From: Quillaja saponaria
Lineage: Eukaryota > Streptophyta > Magnoliopsida > Fabales > Quillajaceae
Direction of reading: 5' to 3'
DNA length: 64,000 nucleotides
Assembly: GCA_029379385.1 (NCBI GenBank)
Contig: CM055611.1
Location: forward strand, 5,518,001-5,582,000
Shown here: in pieces, positions 11,476 to 23,229 of the stretch
Layout of the letters: every line of letters begins with the position of its first letter
How positions within the stretch are numbered: position 1 is the stretch's first letter
The notes under the pieces: generated by a model
Seen by the model: only the letters and a program-made list of their open reading frames with translations
Told to the model about the DNA's origin: nothing
The model's database searches: none
Position numbers and translations under genes: made by a program

Positions 11476-12860
11476 TTGATTTATGCCATTCAAGCTAGAA
11501 GGCTTATCAAGAACAAATATCAGGCTTATCTAGTTTATGTTAGGAATACTCAGTTGAATTGCCTTTCTTTGGAACAAATTTCGTTAGTAAAAGAATTTTC
11601 TGATGTGTTTCAAGAAGAACTACCTGGTCTTCTTCTTGAGAGAGAGAGAGATATAGTCTGGCATTGATTCATTACAAGACACTAAGCCAATCTCTATACC
11701 TCCGTACCAAATGACTCCCAGTGAATACAGAGAGTTAAAGGTGTAGTTGCAAGACTTGTGGGTAAGGGGTTTATCCATCCAAGTATGTCTCCTTGGGGTG
11801 CTCCAATACTTTTTTTCAAGAAGAAAGATGGTTCATTCTAATTGTGTATTGATTATTGGCAGTTGAATATGGTTATAGTGAAAAATAAGTATCCCCTCTC
11901 CATTATTGATGCTCAATTTGATCAATTGCAAGTGACTCAAAATTTTTCAAAGATTGACCTATGTTTGGGGTACCATCAACTCTGGATTAAGAAGGAAGAA
12001 GTTTCAAAAACTGCTTTTCGCACCCAATATGGGCATTAGAAGCTTTTAGTCATATCTTTTGGACTCACTAATGCTCCTTCATCGTTTATGGACTTTATGA
12101 ACATATTGTTCAAGCCTTTCTTGGATCAATTTGTGATTTTCTCTATTGATGACATTTTGGTGTAATCTCGAAGTGAAGAATAGCAGAAGCAGTTGGAAGA
12201 CACTTAAGGAAAACAAGCTATATGCTAAATTCTCTAAATGTGAATTACGGTTGAATTCATGCGAATCCCGAGAAAGTAGAAGTCGTTTAGAATTAGGCTC
12301 GTCTAACTAATGTGTTAGAAATCCAAAGTTTTTTTGTATTTAGTTAGGTTTTGAAAAAATTTCCCAGATTACTGCACCCTTGACTTGGTTGAATCAGAAG
12401 GTGTTAAATTTGTTTGGTTAGAAGCTTGTGAAGAGAGTTTTCATAAACTTAAGACTTTGTCTTACTTTAGCTTTAGTTTTTACCCTTCCTTTTGATACAG
12501 GAAAGTATACGGTGTTTTGTAATGCTTTTCATATTAGACTTAGATGTGTTTTGATGCAAGATAGAAACGTGATTACATATGCCTTAAGACAGCTGAAGAA
12601 ACATGAACTGAATTACCATACCATGATCTAAAGGTGGCGGCGGCGATAATTTTTGCATTAAAAGTGTGGAGGTATTATTTGTATGGGAAAACATGTGAAA
12701 TCTTCAAGGATCATAAGAGTCTTAAGTACATATTTGATCAAAAAGATTTGAACTTGAGACAACGTAGATGAATTAAGTTATTAAAAGATTATGATTCAAT
12801 TTCATATCATCTAGGGAAGGCCAATGTGGTTGCTGATGCGTTGAGTAGGAAGTCAATGGA
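11476..12860 (+). pseudogene. Ty3/gypsy reverse transcriptase and RNase H, broken
   Basis: RT blocks in order: VKEFSDVFQEELPGL (about 11590-11635), [19 protein letters not shown] (11845-11900), [19 protein letters not shown] (11947-12000), [16 protein letters not shown] (12057-12104), and the active-site region [11 protein letters not shown] (about 12130-12162), where the usual F-I-D-D is S-I-D-D. RNase H follows (12505-12860): KYTVFCNAFHIRLRCVLMQD, with the first catalytic Asp of the 'CDAS' motif changed to Asn. It ends with the family block GKANVVADALSRKS. Several stops and frame shifts make it inactive. Confidence 0.85.
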
Positions 12861-12865
12861 TAGCT

Positions 12866-14393
12866 TATCACATATGACGACTGTACGTGGCCAAGTTGTT
12901 AGGGAATTGCAGAAGTGCATAACAGATGAAATTAGATTTGAAGTGTCTTTTAATGGAGTGTTATTAGCCCATGTTCAGGGGAAATCTACTTTGATTGAAG
13001 CTATTAAAGAAGCGCAGACATCTGACTTAGAAGTGTGTGCTAAGAAAACCAAGTGTGATCAATTTGCAATTAGTGAATTCAGGGTGGACAAAGAAGGAGT
13101 GTCAAGATACTAAGATCGTGTGGTTATGCCATCTGATCCTGAATTAAAGAGGAAGATTCTTGAGGCGGCTTATTGCTCGTCATAAGTGATGCACATTGGT
13201 TCTTCCAAGATGTATCAAAACTTAAAAAAAAGTTATATTGGTGGAAAGGTATGAAGAATGATGCAGCAGATTTTGTTTTAAATTACTTGGTTTACCAACA
13301 GGTGAAAGCTGAACATCAGAAATCCGCGAGAATGTTGCAAAGAATAGATATTCTGGAATAGAAATGGGTGAAAATTGTAATGGACTTTGTAACAGGATGT
13401 CCTAAGACTTTTTGGGGTTATGATTCAATCTAGACAATTATGAACCAATTGACAAAATTAGCACACTTTCTTTCAGTGAAAACTACATATTAGGCACATC
13501 AGTATGCTAAGTTGTATCTGGATGAGATAGTTTCGTTGTTTGGAGTACTTGTTTCTATCATTTCGGATATGGGCGCTTAGTTTACCACGGCATTTTGGAA
13601 ATCCTTTTAGGAAGCTCTTGATACTCATTTGTTATTTAATATAGCTTTCTATCTTCAAACTGATGGCTAGTTTGAAAGAATTATACAAACCCTGTAAGAT
13701 ATGATTTGAGCTTGTATGATGGATTTTGAAGGGAGCTGGGATCAGCACCTGCCACTTATTAAGTTCACTTACAACAATAATTATCATAGTAGCATTCAGA
13801 TGGCACCATTTGAGACTTTGTATGGAAGAAAGTATAAATCTCCAGTAGGATGGTTTGACACTAGTGAGCACCAATTACTAGGACCAGAGTTGGTACAGAA
13901 TGCTATACAAAAAGTACAGATTATCTAGGATAGATTGAAGATGGCTCAAAATAGAAAGAAGTCTTATGCAGACAATTGTCGAAGAGAGTCAAAATTTGAA
14001 GTGGGTGATCATGTGTTCCTGAAGGTTTCACCTTTTAGGAGAACAATGAGATTTGGCAAGAAAGGGAAGTTAAGCCATAGGTTTATAGGATGATTCCACA
14101 TTTTAGATAGGGTTGGAGTTGTAGCATACAGTTTTTCATATGTTTATGCTTCGGAAGTATTTACTTGACAAATCTCACATTTTGCAGGTCCTAGAAATGC
14201 AAATAGATAAGAATTTAAAGTATAGGGAGCAACCAAAAATGATCATAGATATACAAGTCCTTAAGCTTTAATCAAAGATAGCTCATTCTATGAAAGTAGT
14301 CTGGCAACATCATAATAAACAAGAAGCCAATTGGGAAATTGAAGATATAATGAGACAACAATATTCGTATCTTTTTTATCATTTAGGTAAATA
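12866..14393 (+). pseudogene. Ty3/gypsy integrase with chromo-like C-terminus, broken
   Basis: The zinc-binding part is seen as WKGMKNDAADFVLNYLVYQQ (about 13237-13296), where the HHCC cysteines are partly replaced. Catalytic core: VMDFVTGCP (13379-13405) with the first Asp, IISDMGA near 13558-13577 with the second Asp, and FERIIQTL with the Glu; family Gln codons are stops here. Next come DQHLPLIKFTYNNNYHSSIQ and FETLYGRKYKSPVGW. The tail VVWQHHNKQEANWEIED then MRQQYSYLF (about 14296-14372) is the chromo-like or GPF/Y end typical of this clade, with the stop at 14391-14393. Confidence 0.85.
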
Positions 14394-14395
14394 AT

Positions 14396-16010
14396 GTATC
14401 CATTTATAAGTATCCATTTTCCTTTTTATTTTTGTTTTCCTTTTACTTTTCCTTATTTTCCTATTTCTTTCTATTTTCCTATATATTTTTCCCCTTCATT
14501 TCTTTCCTTTTCCCCAGTCCATTCCTCTCCTGTTTTTCTTGCCAAGTCTAGCACCTTCCATTAAGAGTCCAAAGCTTGATCCTTCATGCCAGCACATGTT
14601 TGGCTCCTTTGCAACTCTGGTAGGTTTGCTATGGGTCAGCAGTGCCTCCAACAGCCACCATGGTAGCAAACAACTGCCTTTCAATAGCTTCTAATAGCTG
14701 CTTGTTAGCTCTTTGTTTGGGGTAGCTTCCAAATACCTCAAATTCAAGTAATTTTCCTGTTTTTCTTTAAGCTACGTGCTTTTCCTTGTGGGTTTAAGGG
14801 TTATCATATAAACAAGGTAATGAGAAAGTGATAAGTAAAGTATTGTTGGAGGAGGAATGATCTTGAAATTGGTTAGGTTGTTGTTGGATTTCCTTGATTC
14901 AAGCTTTTAATGGTCCCTCAATGATTAATCCAACTTCAATTTAGTATTTGAATTATGGCTAGTGTTGGGTTTCATGAGTTAATACTATTTTTCTCTTGGT
15001 GTACATTCATAGGATATATATACATGAATTGGAACTAGGTATGCCCTCAAGGTATTTGATAGAATGACTAAAAAAGATTAATTGCAATTTAATGAATGAA
15101 ATATAATAAAGTCAAGTCTTTGGGATTAGGGAGTTATAACCTATAAAATTTACAAACTAAATGATACTTGAAAAATGTAATTTCAGCTCCGGAACGTAAT
15201 GCTCTTTAGGGGACACTTTTGGACTCTAGGGGAAGCCACAAGCAGCACCCGTAAACTTGTGAGTGATAGATACTACCTTTTTGGTTACTAGTTGAATTTT
15301 GTAATGTTTGTATATATATATGTATATAATTGTTGGGTGACTATGTGTTTTTAATACTTTGAGTTGATTATGAGTATAGAATTATGTGATAAAATTCTAC
15401 ATTTTGCAAATTACTATTTAGTGTGTTATGTGATGATATCAATGAATTGTGTGTGGTTGGTAGGGCCAAAGAATCCATTTGTAATATAATTTAGAATCCA
15501 GGGCCATTTAGAATAAATTTGATTTAATTACTCGATTATTCGAATAAAAATATTCGAGTAACTGTGAGTGATATCTTATGAGTTATGTACATTTTACATT
15601 AAAGTTATATATATATATGGAACATAGTTGAAGAATGAGTGATATTGATATGATGTTATCAAGATAATATTTTATAATTGTATGATGGTTGATGCTAGTA
15701 CTCATTGGGTACGTCTTTCACTCACTACATGACTCACTCCTCTTTCATTTATGCTTTTCTTTAGCTCCAGGTCCTTCTCAGACTCCTCTAGTAAGATCTT
15801 GACTTGCCGGTAGCTATTGTGGAAAGATATTCTTGAAAGGATACATACTTAAAGCCTAGGGAATAAAACACTGCAGTCACATTAGGGCTTAAAGTTAAGT
15901 ATTTTGATTTGTTGGTCATTGTGTCTCTTTGGTGTTTTTTTTTTCTTTTCCTGTTGATGAAGCAGAGCTCCCTGTGTACAATAGTTTTTAGCATAAGTTA
16001 ATTAAAGAAA
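14396..16010 (+). repeat. 3' LTR-like region of the Ty3/gypsy element, truncated
   Basis: Follows the end of the integrase frame. The 15180-16000 part resembles the other LTR-family copies: 'atgctagtactcattgggtacg', 'actcactacatgactcactc', 'cagtcacattagggctt' and 'gaagcagagctccctg'. The usual end 'gtgtgaca' is absent, so the LTR is cut at about 16010. The first ~700 bp (pyrimidine-rich) have no clear match elsewhere in the window, so the LTR start is uncertain. Confidence 0.55.
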
Positions 16011-17740
16011 CAAAAGGAAAACAGAGAAAAAGAATAAATCTAAATTGGTTTTTACTTGATAGTTTTTACTTCCTTAATGCTAGGAACTTCAAATTTTGTA
16101 TGTTGCCACATACAAGGACATCAAAATATTGAGAAAACCAAAAAGACTAGTAAAAATGCAAAAAAATTGCAAAAGAAGATTGCTAGAACAATCACACAAT
16201 TGACATTGTCTCTGATGGTCAATGTATAAAGAGTAAATAGCCATAAAAATCTAGAAAACTCAATCAATCAACTGTCATTAAACTGACAGAAACAAGCTTA
16301 TGGTCAATTTGTAACACAGAAAAGAACATATGTTACTCAATTGTAACCAAAAAAGAAAAAAAAAATTATATAATACACAAACATATAGTCATGATAGAAT
16401 GTAAATACTTTGAGGTAGTCCATCAAATGTTGCAAAATTCTCAAAAGATAAGAAAGAAGCAATAAAACTAGAACAAGCTCAACTAGAAAATAAAATAGCA
16501 GTAAGAACCAAGTGGAAAGAAATTAAATGCATATATCAATAGATCAATAATAAAAAAAAAAAACTACACAAACCATAAACTTCTCATTTACAAAAATAAT
16601 TGAACCACTGTCTTTCTAGAAGTCCATCTGCATACAAGAATCCTTATCATCACTATTAACAAAAAAGTTTAACAAAATGTAGAAGAATTTAAAGTAGGTC
16701 ATTTCCATTTACTTGTTAATTACATTATATCAACTGAAGATATAAAAATAGAATATTGACAAGTTATGCCTCATGCATATAAAATTTGGTCTCTGAAGTT
16801 GAGCCATTGCATGTGCTATTGCATCTTCTACCTTTGGAATAATTATATGAAAATTGATAGTTATAAACTACTTTATTGGTTTTCCTTTAATAGATGCTGA
16901 TCATGATGTATAATCTATTTGAACTTTAAGTCACGTTTGGTCCATAGGTGGTTATTTTCAGTAAGCAGAAATGTCCCACATTGTAAAAGAAATAGAACCA
17001 TGAGAGACTTATGCCTTAGAAAATGGGCCGGATGCTATAGAAACAAACCACAGAGCTGTGTGGTGAGCACAAAGCAAACTATTCTTTTGCCTTTTACTAA
17101 AGAATACCGTGTGCTCTCCACTAAAAACAGCATACGCCAATTTTTGGAGAGGTATTTCTTGTGAATGCCTCCATCAATACCACTTTAAACTTAGCTACAC
17201 TTACTTCATTCTAAACTTAGAAAAGACAAAATAAATACATTTTTCTAAAACAAAAATGGAGATTATTTTAATTTATAGCTAAGGGTGGCAATGCGAACAA
17301 GAAAGGTGGTGTTAGTTCTAACAGGTGGCTATACCCAGGGTCCCTAGTAATAACGTTCACAAAGCTTATTGAGCATTAACCAGTAGAGCAATTCTACACT
17401 CCATTTTCGAGTCCAAGTCACTTGTTGAATGCAGTGGGACCATGAGGAGGCCAATCGGAAAGCCACTACTCCTCCCTGTTTTCGTTGTCTTCATCATCAT
17501 CAGCATCAACATGGTTGAGACAGAATAATAGCCAATCTAGTAATATTGCAGGGAACAATAAGGAACAACCCAGGTCTTCTATGACACTAGATTAGGATCC
17601 TTTTGCTATTCCAACTAGGTACATATGGACAAGTGTGGATGATAAATCAAGGAAAATGAATAAATCTAAGTCTACCGGAAAGTCCATATCAAATGAGGGA
17701 CAAAACATTGGAGAAGATGAAGGAAATTTAATCTAACTTG
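16011..17740. other. Non-coding, gene-free stretch
   Basis: AT-rich DNA with no gene that I can support. 16925-17165 contains one 81-codon open frame with no recognisable features and the palindrome CCACAGAGCTGTGTGG near 17049. 17280-17750 is somewhat richer in GC and reads like a decayed coding fragment (VDDKSRKMNKSKSTGKSISN in one frame), but I cannot assign it. Confidence 0.4.
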
Positions 17741-19640
17741 AATATTAGGTTTCATCAAACAAATTAACTTTGAAAATATTGTTTATTTTATTTACGACTG
17801 ATCGAACCACTCAAATCAACTACCTTCAATGATTCTCATCAATTGAAAAACACAAATCAACGCGGTCAACGTCTTTTCTTAATTGATACAGAAAAGTCAA
17901 CACGATTCAAAATTTAGTCACTTAAATATCAATCTGTTGAAGCGAAAAAGTTAGTCAGCTGAAGATGCCTCAGTGGATCTTATCTCAATCAGTTGAAGAT
18001 GCCTCAATGTATCTTATCTCAGTTAGCTGAAGTTAATGCAAATGACATCATTTCTTTTAAGAAAGTTAGCTGAAATCTTTCACAGTCAGGTGTGTTATAA
18101 CCTTCATAACCTTCATAATTTGATAACGTAAAATCGAGTCTTAGACACAATGTATAAATTTACTTTATAAAATAAACAAATTTATTAAATAACAGGATTT
18201 CAAGAGATGACAATTATCGATACTGAACTTTCCAAGTGTTGGCGGCAAGGTATATTCGAAATCTCATACTTGAAGTTAAAGGGTGAAAATTTTCAGTAAC
18301 ATTAGAGCTGTGAGGTGTCTGGTCTAATATTGTATTATAGTTTAGTTATTTGTAATTATAGTGAGAAACAGAGTGGAGCTCCTTGTTATCCTTGTTATTG
18401 TTGTTGTTGTTGTTGTTGTTGTTGTGTAAAAACAGGAGTTATATTGCTTATATTATATGGGCACATTCTACTTTACGGATAACCTCTGCCACAATTTTTA
18501 GTAAATTGTTGTATGTTTTAGGAAAACTTTGATAGTTAACTTATGTTTTGTAAAGCTTTGCTTTTATTGTAGTGTTTTAATCAAGAGTTTTTTTTAATTC
18601 TTTGTTGTGAAGTCAAGATTACGAAGGTTTGGTTATTTACTCATCCGGCCAGTCATGCCTTCATGAGGGGTGTGACAAGTTGTACAATCAAATGTATTAT
18701 CTTCATAAGCTAAACTTCTAGACAATAGGATCAGGCATCGATTCACTAAAAAATCAACTGAAATTTCTCATATGTGATCTTATCTTTCAACTGAAGTAAA
18801 TCAATTGATATATAAACGATGACATTTTGGAAATCAATCAATTAAACCTTCACATCTTAATCAACTGAACCATGAGCTAAGCTATCCTAATGTACTCTTC
18901 AAGATATTTTCAGATGCAGACAAATCAATACAACTCAGAGGATGAGATAAGTGACTCCATCTACCCCGGTTGACAAAGCACTACCTCAAGAGAATTATGA
19001 CGCATTATAAAAAATTACAAAAAAGAACATTATGTGATTGTCCTTTTATTCACACGTTGCTCCTTCTATGACAACTGATTGAAATTCTCTGATAACAACT
19101 CGAAATCAACTTTGTCTATAGCTTGAAGGAGTCAGGACATAAACAATGTAGAATCACCAAGGAACAGCTACAAAATTCAAATTATCAAACTTTCATATTC
19201 AAAATTGAAATTCCTAGAAAATCATATTAGTAAAATGAAAATTTTCATATTCATTTTTCAAAAACTCTGGTTGTTCAAGAACAAAGCCATAAACTTTCAT
19301 ATCTTTGATTTAGCTTTGTAATTTGAGTGCTCATGATTTGTAAATAATGAAATCCTTACCATAAAGTGAGTGAATGGAAAACAGAGCTTAAGATTAAGCT
19401 TGGTATATTTTCTACTCTATTTCAGTATGCCGAACTTGCAAATGTTACCAAGCCCTATAATTTAGTTAGTGTTAAGGTTACTAAACCTTGTAATTCAATT
19501 TATGTTATAAATCTCCTAATTCTACGCTTTTATTTCTACTGTAAGTTAATATATTGTTGATTGTTTTATGTGGTTTTTAGCTGAAAAAGTTAAAATGTTA
19601 ATTGGAAAACCTATTCACCCCTCTTCTAGGTCTGCCTTTT
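17741..19640 (+). repeat. Probable copia-type LTR, interrupted at 18093-18677
   Basis: The right end carries 'aaaacctattcacccctcttctagg' (19601-19631), close to the 'attcaccccccctctagg' sequence that ends many plant copia LTRs just before the PBS. Short motifs 'caactgaa' and 'agttgaagatgcctcaatg' recur on both sides of the nested insertion (17950-18060, 18750-18870), which joins the two halves into one unit. The left edge and target duplications were not found. Confidence 0.4.
18093..18677 (+). repeat. Compact Ty3/gypsy-type LTR (585 bp), nested
   Basis: Starts TGTTATAACC, as does the unit at 23735, and ends TGTGACA, as that unit does at 29063. The first ~100 bp match 23735-23830 and the last ~490 bp match the family end, so it looks like an LTR with the middle deleted. 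The flanks are AGGTG (18088-18092) and AGTTG (18678-18682), a 5-bp target duplication with one mismatch. Confidence 0.65.
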
Positions 19641-19664
19641 AGGCTAACAAATGTCATCTATATG

Positions 19665-20513
19665 AAACAGTTGATTAGTTAAAATTCTTTTAGTTATGTC
19701 CTAATTAGATAACATAGAATATTGTTTCTCTTTTATTGAGAGTTATATATTCCATATTGTGCACTCATATACCTTTAGACATATATAGTCATACCCAAAA
19801 TCTACTTTTGTATAGCTCATGAGAATCAGCTTAGACATTTAACAGCATGAAAAACTATGTATAAGATATCTATGATGCTTAAAGTTCAAAGAACATTTAT
19901 AGAACTCTCATTGACAACTATGTAAAAGGTTCATATGAGTGTTTTATGATCAAATCATTTAAGTGAATTGGTTTTCTAAGAAGCATCTACAAGTTTATAT
20001 ATATATATAGTATTTGTATCAATAAATTATTGCAATGGGAGAACTCTCAATTCAATAATCAACAATTTTACAATTCCATAAAACTCCATTAAAATGGAGA
20101 AACAACTCACAATTAAGAAGAAAAATAACATACATATTTATTCTAGTGTTAATTACATTAGTTATCATGAGATCATTGACCATTAATATTTATTTGAGCA
20201 CAAGAGCTAATCAAACTGAATAATTAATTCTTATTATTAATGATCAAATGATTAAGAATGTTTAAGAATAAATTTTATGTAAATACATCTTATGAGGATG
20301 ATCACATATGTGCACATTACCACTCTTTTATTCTATAAGAGTTAACATGTTAATTTAAGTGAATTACTAAGAAACTAAACTACAAGTACCTTATAATAAT
20401 GAAGTAACTTCACTTTTATTAATATTTAAATAAAATATTACAAGAAATATATGATAGACCTGAATATATATGTCTAATGCCATTGATTTGTAAGCATACT
20501 ACTAAAGATATTT
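19665..20513 (-). repeat. Truncated LTR of the copia-1 family
   Basis: Matches 8980-9683 of the copia-1 LTR: 'agttatgtcctaattagataacat', 'catatacctttagacat', 'tagtcatacccaa', and the end 'tgccattgatttgtaagcatactacta'. Only the U3-side half is present, and the terminal bases are degraded. Confidence 0.7.
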
Positions 20514-20604
20514 TTTTAATTAGTGCTATGACAAGAAAAACAAAGAAGGTTTTAATAAGATTTTATTCATCAAAAGCATACCTGAATGAGAATGTATTAG
20601 AAAC

Positions 20605-20841
20605 CCCTAGGGTTGGCTTAGTGGTTAAGAAGGTGTGTTCGTTTCGTTGATTATCTAGGTTCAAATCTCCTTCACAAAGGCAGTGGAGAGAAAAATACCC
20701 ATAAATTTCCAAGTCTCGGTGTGGATGACCTCTATTTGACTTGACCAAAGAAGTGATTAGTTAAGGTGTGCATAAACTGGTCCGGACAAACCTAACTTCT
20801 ATTGTACATTCTAATTAACCAAACTAAAAAAAAAAAAAAAA
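20605..20841 (+). mobile_element. tRNA-derived SINE, Au-like
   Basis: Has a pol III A box (TGGCTTAGTGG, 20614-20624) and B box (GGTTCAAATCTCC, 20658-20670) at normal spacing. The body ends in 'gtgtgcataaactggtccggaca', close to the conserved 3' part of the plant Au SINE family, followed by an A tract (20826-20841). The length of about 235 bp fits. Target duplications are not obvious. Confidence 0.75.
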
Positions 20842-20931
20842 TTAATTTTAAACGTATCTCACCTCTCCCTATAACTCTCTCACACCTCCTATTGTATCCA
20901 CTTTAAATACTAATTTAAATTAGTAGTAGTT

Positions 20932-21029
20932 CCTCATCTGCCGTTGGAAACACCACGTCCCTTCTTACTTGCATGTGTTAAGCATGTCACCAAAATTCAT
21001 CCTGAGCCAAGATCGAACTCTCCATGAGA
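20932..21029 (-). pseudogene. rrn16: 5' end of plastid 16S rRNA gene, fragment
   Basis: Minus strand begins 'tctcatggagagttcgatc' and continues through 'ctcaggatgaa' and 'catgcttaacacatgcaag' to about base 100 of the rRNA. A stretch of about 8 bases in the 'cgctggcggc' region is altered or lost. It stops after 'ggtgtttccaacggcag'. It is a fragment and cannot make a functional rRNA. Confidence 0.88.
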
Positions 21030-21266
21030 TTCATAGTTGTATTACTTATAGTTTTCTTGTTTTCATAGTCAAAGGTTATTTGGATTTGTCTTTCATTTCA
21101 AGGCATAATTTGTATCCATGTGCTTAATATTCTCCTGAAGTTCGCTCCCATAAATATAGCCCTCCCTACCCCCTTCACGTCAATCCCATGAGCTTCTTAT
21201 CCATTCTTAACTCTCTTTCAATCATGACAGGAGAGCAAGTCAAAATATAAAAACTCACATTGGGTT

Positions 21267-21343
21267 TAAAGATAATCGGGCTCGACCTAATGACTTTCCA
21301 CCACGTCAAGGTGACACTCTACCGTTGAGTTATATACTTCCCT
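21267..21343 (-). pseudogene. trnV-GAC: Plastid tRNA-Val(GAC) gene copy, decayed
   Basis: The minus strand reads 'gtatataactcaacggtaga', then 'gtgtcaccttgacgtggtgg' with the GAC anticodon, then 'ggtcgagcccgattatc'. This is the full tRNA body with an insertion and substitutions that break the acceptor-stem pairing. It is part of the plastid insertion, not a nuclear tRNA gene. Confidence 0.85.
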
Positions 21344-21345
21344 AC

Positions 21346-22913
21346 ATTAATTACTGACAACTATTTGCTTCTATTCCATGAAACTCTCCTCCATAAGACG
21401 TTGATGAAAACTTAATAGTTTATCGTTTTTCTATTCAATGGTTTTACTCTCCTTATTGCACAACCTCATTCTTCCATTTATATCTTTTCATAATTTCAAG
21501 TACGAATCTTTTATTTATCTTACTTTTCTTAGTTTCTGTTATTTGGTTTAATTCTATTGAATTGTACAGCATTATAACTTCTTCTTTTTTTTTTTTTCAA
21601 AGGCCTCTTAACATTGGATGCAAAGAAATTTCGTTCAATCCACACGCACCAAAATAGATATCAGCAAAATAAAAAAAAATAAAAAAAAGAATGTTCATCA
21701 CCTATCAAAAACATAGACAGAGGAAGTAGGGAGACTGATAGAGAGATTGTTTTTGGCATGCGTAAGTTTAGTTTTTCTTAGAAGTGTTATGGGAAATCAA
21801 TTATTTGTGAACAATTAGAGTTTAAATTCTGCTATTTTTTCGCAGGAATTTTACAGAAAACCAAAATTTAATTTCAAGTGATTTTGATTACATGAACAAA
21901 AATAGAGAATCATGAAAGCCGCCGATTTCCGTAACACACCACATTAAAGGTATGAGAGACTCAAATGATACAATCATCTTCTTCATGTTTTAATATCTTA
22001 TTATGCTTCTGTATTTGCAATTTTTGATATTTTCCCTTACATAGGAAGGGCAGGCAGAAAGGTTAAGAGATTCGTCTGTACAATTCAAGAGAGGTATGGA
22101 TCAAGATTTATTCAGTACGATCAAGATAAATATAGGACTCGTAGAGAAGAATGAAAAATAAGCAAGAAAGAAGTGCATTGGATGAGTATCTTGGCAAATG
22201 CCTCTGTGCATTTGGAACAAACATTTGGTTTAAGATATAGTTTTGTACTCTAAGGATCACTACACATATTTTTTTCTTATGGGTTGGATTAAAATGCTTG
22301 AATTCCTTATTTTGGTTTTTTTTTTTCCCTATGGGTTAGATAATTTAGTATTTAAATTATTATGTTAAGTCCAACAAAATTACTGCAATGCACGTTCCTA
22401 TCTTTCTCAGTCTATTTTACTATTATAATCTCAACTTAATTTCTCATTTGTTTAAAACTTTATTAATTATTTCAAATGCCATTAAACAAGGGATGAATGA
22501 GTGTAATATAATTGGTTCGTTTAAAATTTGATTAAATAGGATTGATCTCCACATTTGTAATTTTATTATTTTTAAGTACAATAAATGAACAAACAATTAA
22601 AGAGAATAATTGAGGTGATAAATACATTTAATTAAATGCAAAACTTAATTTTTATCAACAGAATAATTGCTTCCCTTCATTTAACAAATATTATTCTTGA
22701 AATGTCCGTATTCAACAACTTTCATGTATGAACAATATTTATTTTTATAATTTTCTATTAAAATTATATTATGGGGGTTCCATCCATAATAATTCTTTTT
22801 ACTTTTTTGCTTTTTTTCTTTTTTTTTATATATATTTTCTTATGGCGGCTTATAAAATTGACATATATATATATATAACTTGCAAACTCATTTATGTGGA
22901 GATTCATATAGCC
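21346..22913. other. Non-coding, gene-free stretch
   Basis: AT-rich with poly-T tracts (near 21586, 22315). No coding frame has recognisable features. Around 22050-22200 several short open frames occur without homology that I can name. Confidence 0.4.
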
Positions 22914-23229
22914 ATTTTTCTTTCTTAATTTAGCAGTCTATTAGGCTTATCAAAAAATTGATGATAGATATCTATATGGTTAAATTATTTAGTTTTTAAT
23001 TATCTTAGTGAAAGTTTACTAAGTATAGAATGTTGAGCTGACAATTTATTATTGATTTTAGTAAGAAACAATTTTTCTTTCTTAATTTAGCAGTCTACTA
23101 GGCTTATCAAAAAATTGATGATAAGATATCTATACTGTTAAATTATTCAGTTTTTAATTATCTTAGTGAAAGTTTTACTAAGTATAGAATGTTGAGCTGA
23201 CAATTTATTGTCGATTTTAGTAAGAAACA
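22914..23229. repeat. Tandem duplication, 2 x ~157 bp
   Basis: 22914-23070 and 23071-23229 are near-identical direct copies ('tttagcagtctattaggctt', 'aaaaaattgatgat', 'atgttgagctgacaattta'). They differ at about 7 positions including 1-base indels. Adjacent copies without an obvious element suggest a local tandem duplication. Confidence 0.9.

Larger units (their letters stand above)
4386..16010 (+). mobile_element. Ty3/gypsy retrotransposon, decayed, interrupted by copia-1
   Basis: Reconstructed from parts in the right order: 5' LTR remnant ending at 4761, tRNA-Met-like PBS at 4765-4776, leader to 4896, a copia insertion at 4897-9683 plus its target duplication, then leader from 9689. Next come gag, protease, RT, RNase H, integrase with a C-terminal chromo-like tail (to 14393), and an LTR-like tail to about 16010. 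The order PR-RT-RH-IN is that of Ty3/gypsy (Metaviridae-type) elements. Many stops, often TAG where relatives have Gln (CAG), show it is long dead. The 3' end is truncated, so target duplications cannot be checked. Confidence 0.8.
20932..21345 (-). other. Nuclear insertion of plastid DNA (rrn16-trnV region)
   Basis: The minus strand follows the chloroplast inverted-repeat order trnV-GAC, spacer, start of 16S rRNA. Recognisable spacer landmarks are 'aaacccaatgtgagttttt', 'ttgacgtgaaggggg', 'gggagcgaact' and 'actatgaatctcatggagag'. The identification rests on my recall of this highly conserved region. Many differences from it are C-to-T or G-to-A, as expected for an old methylated nuclear copy (NUPT). 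Both ends are abrupt. Confidence 0.9.

Noticed and set aside
21267..21343. tRNA-Val(GAC) as a functional tRNA gene
   Set aside because: It is flanked by plastid spacer and rRNA sequence and its acceptor stem is damaged; part of a plastid insertion.
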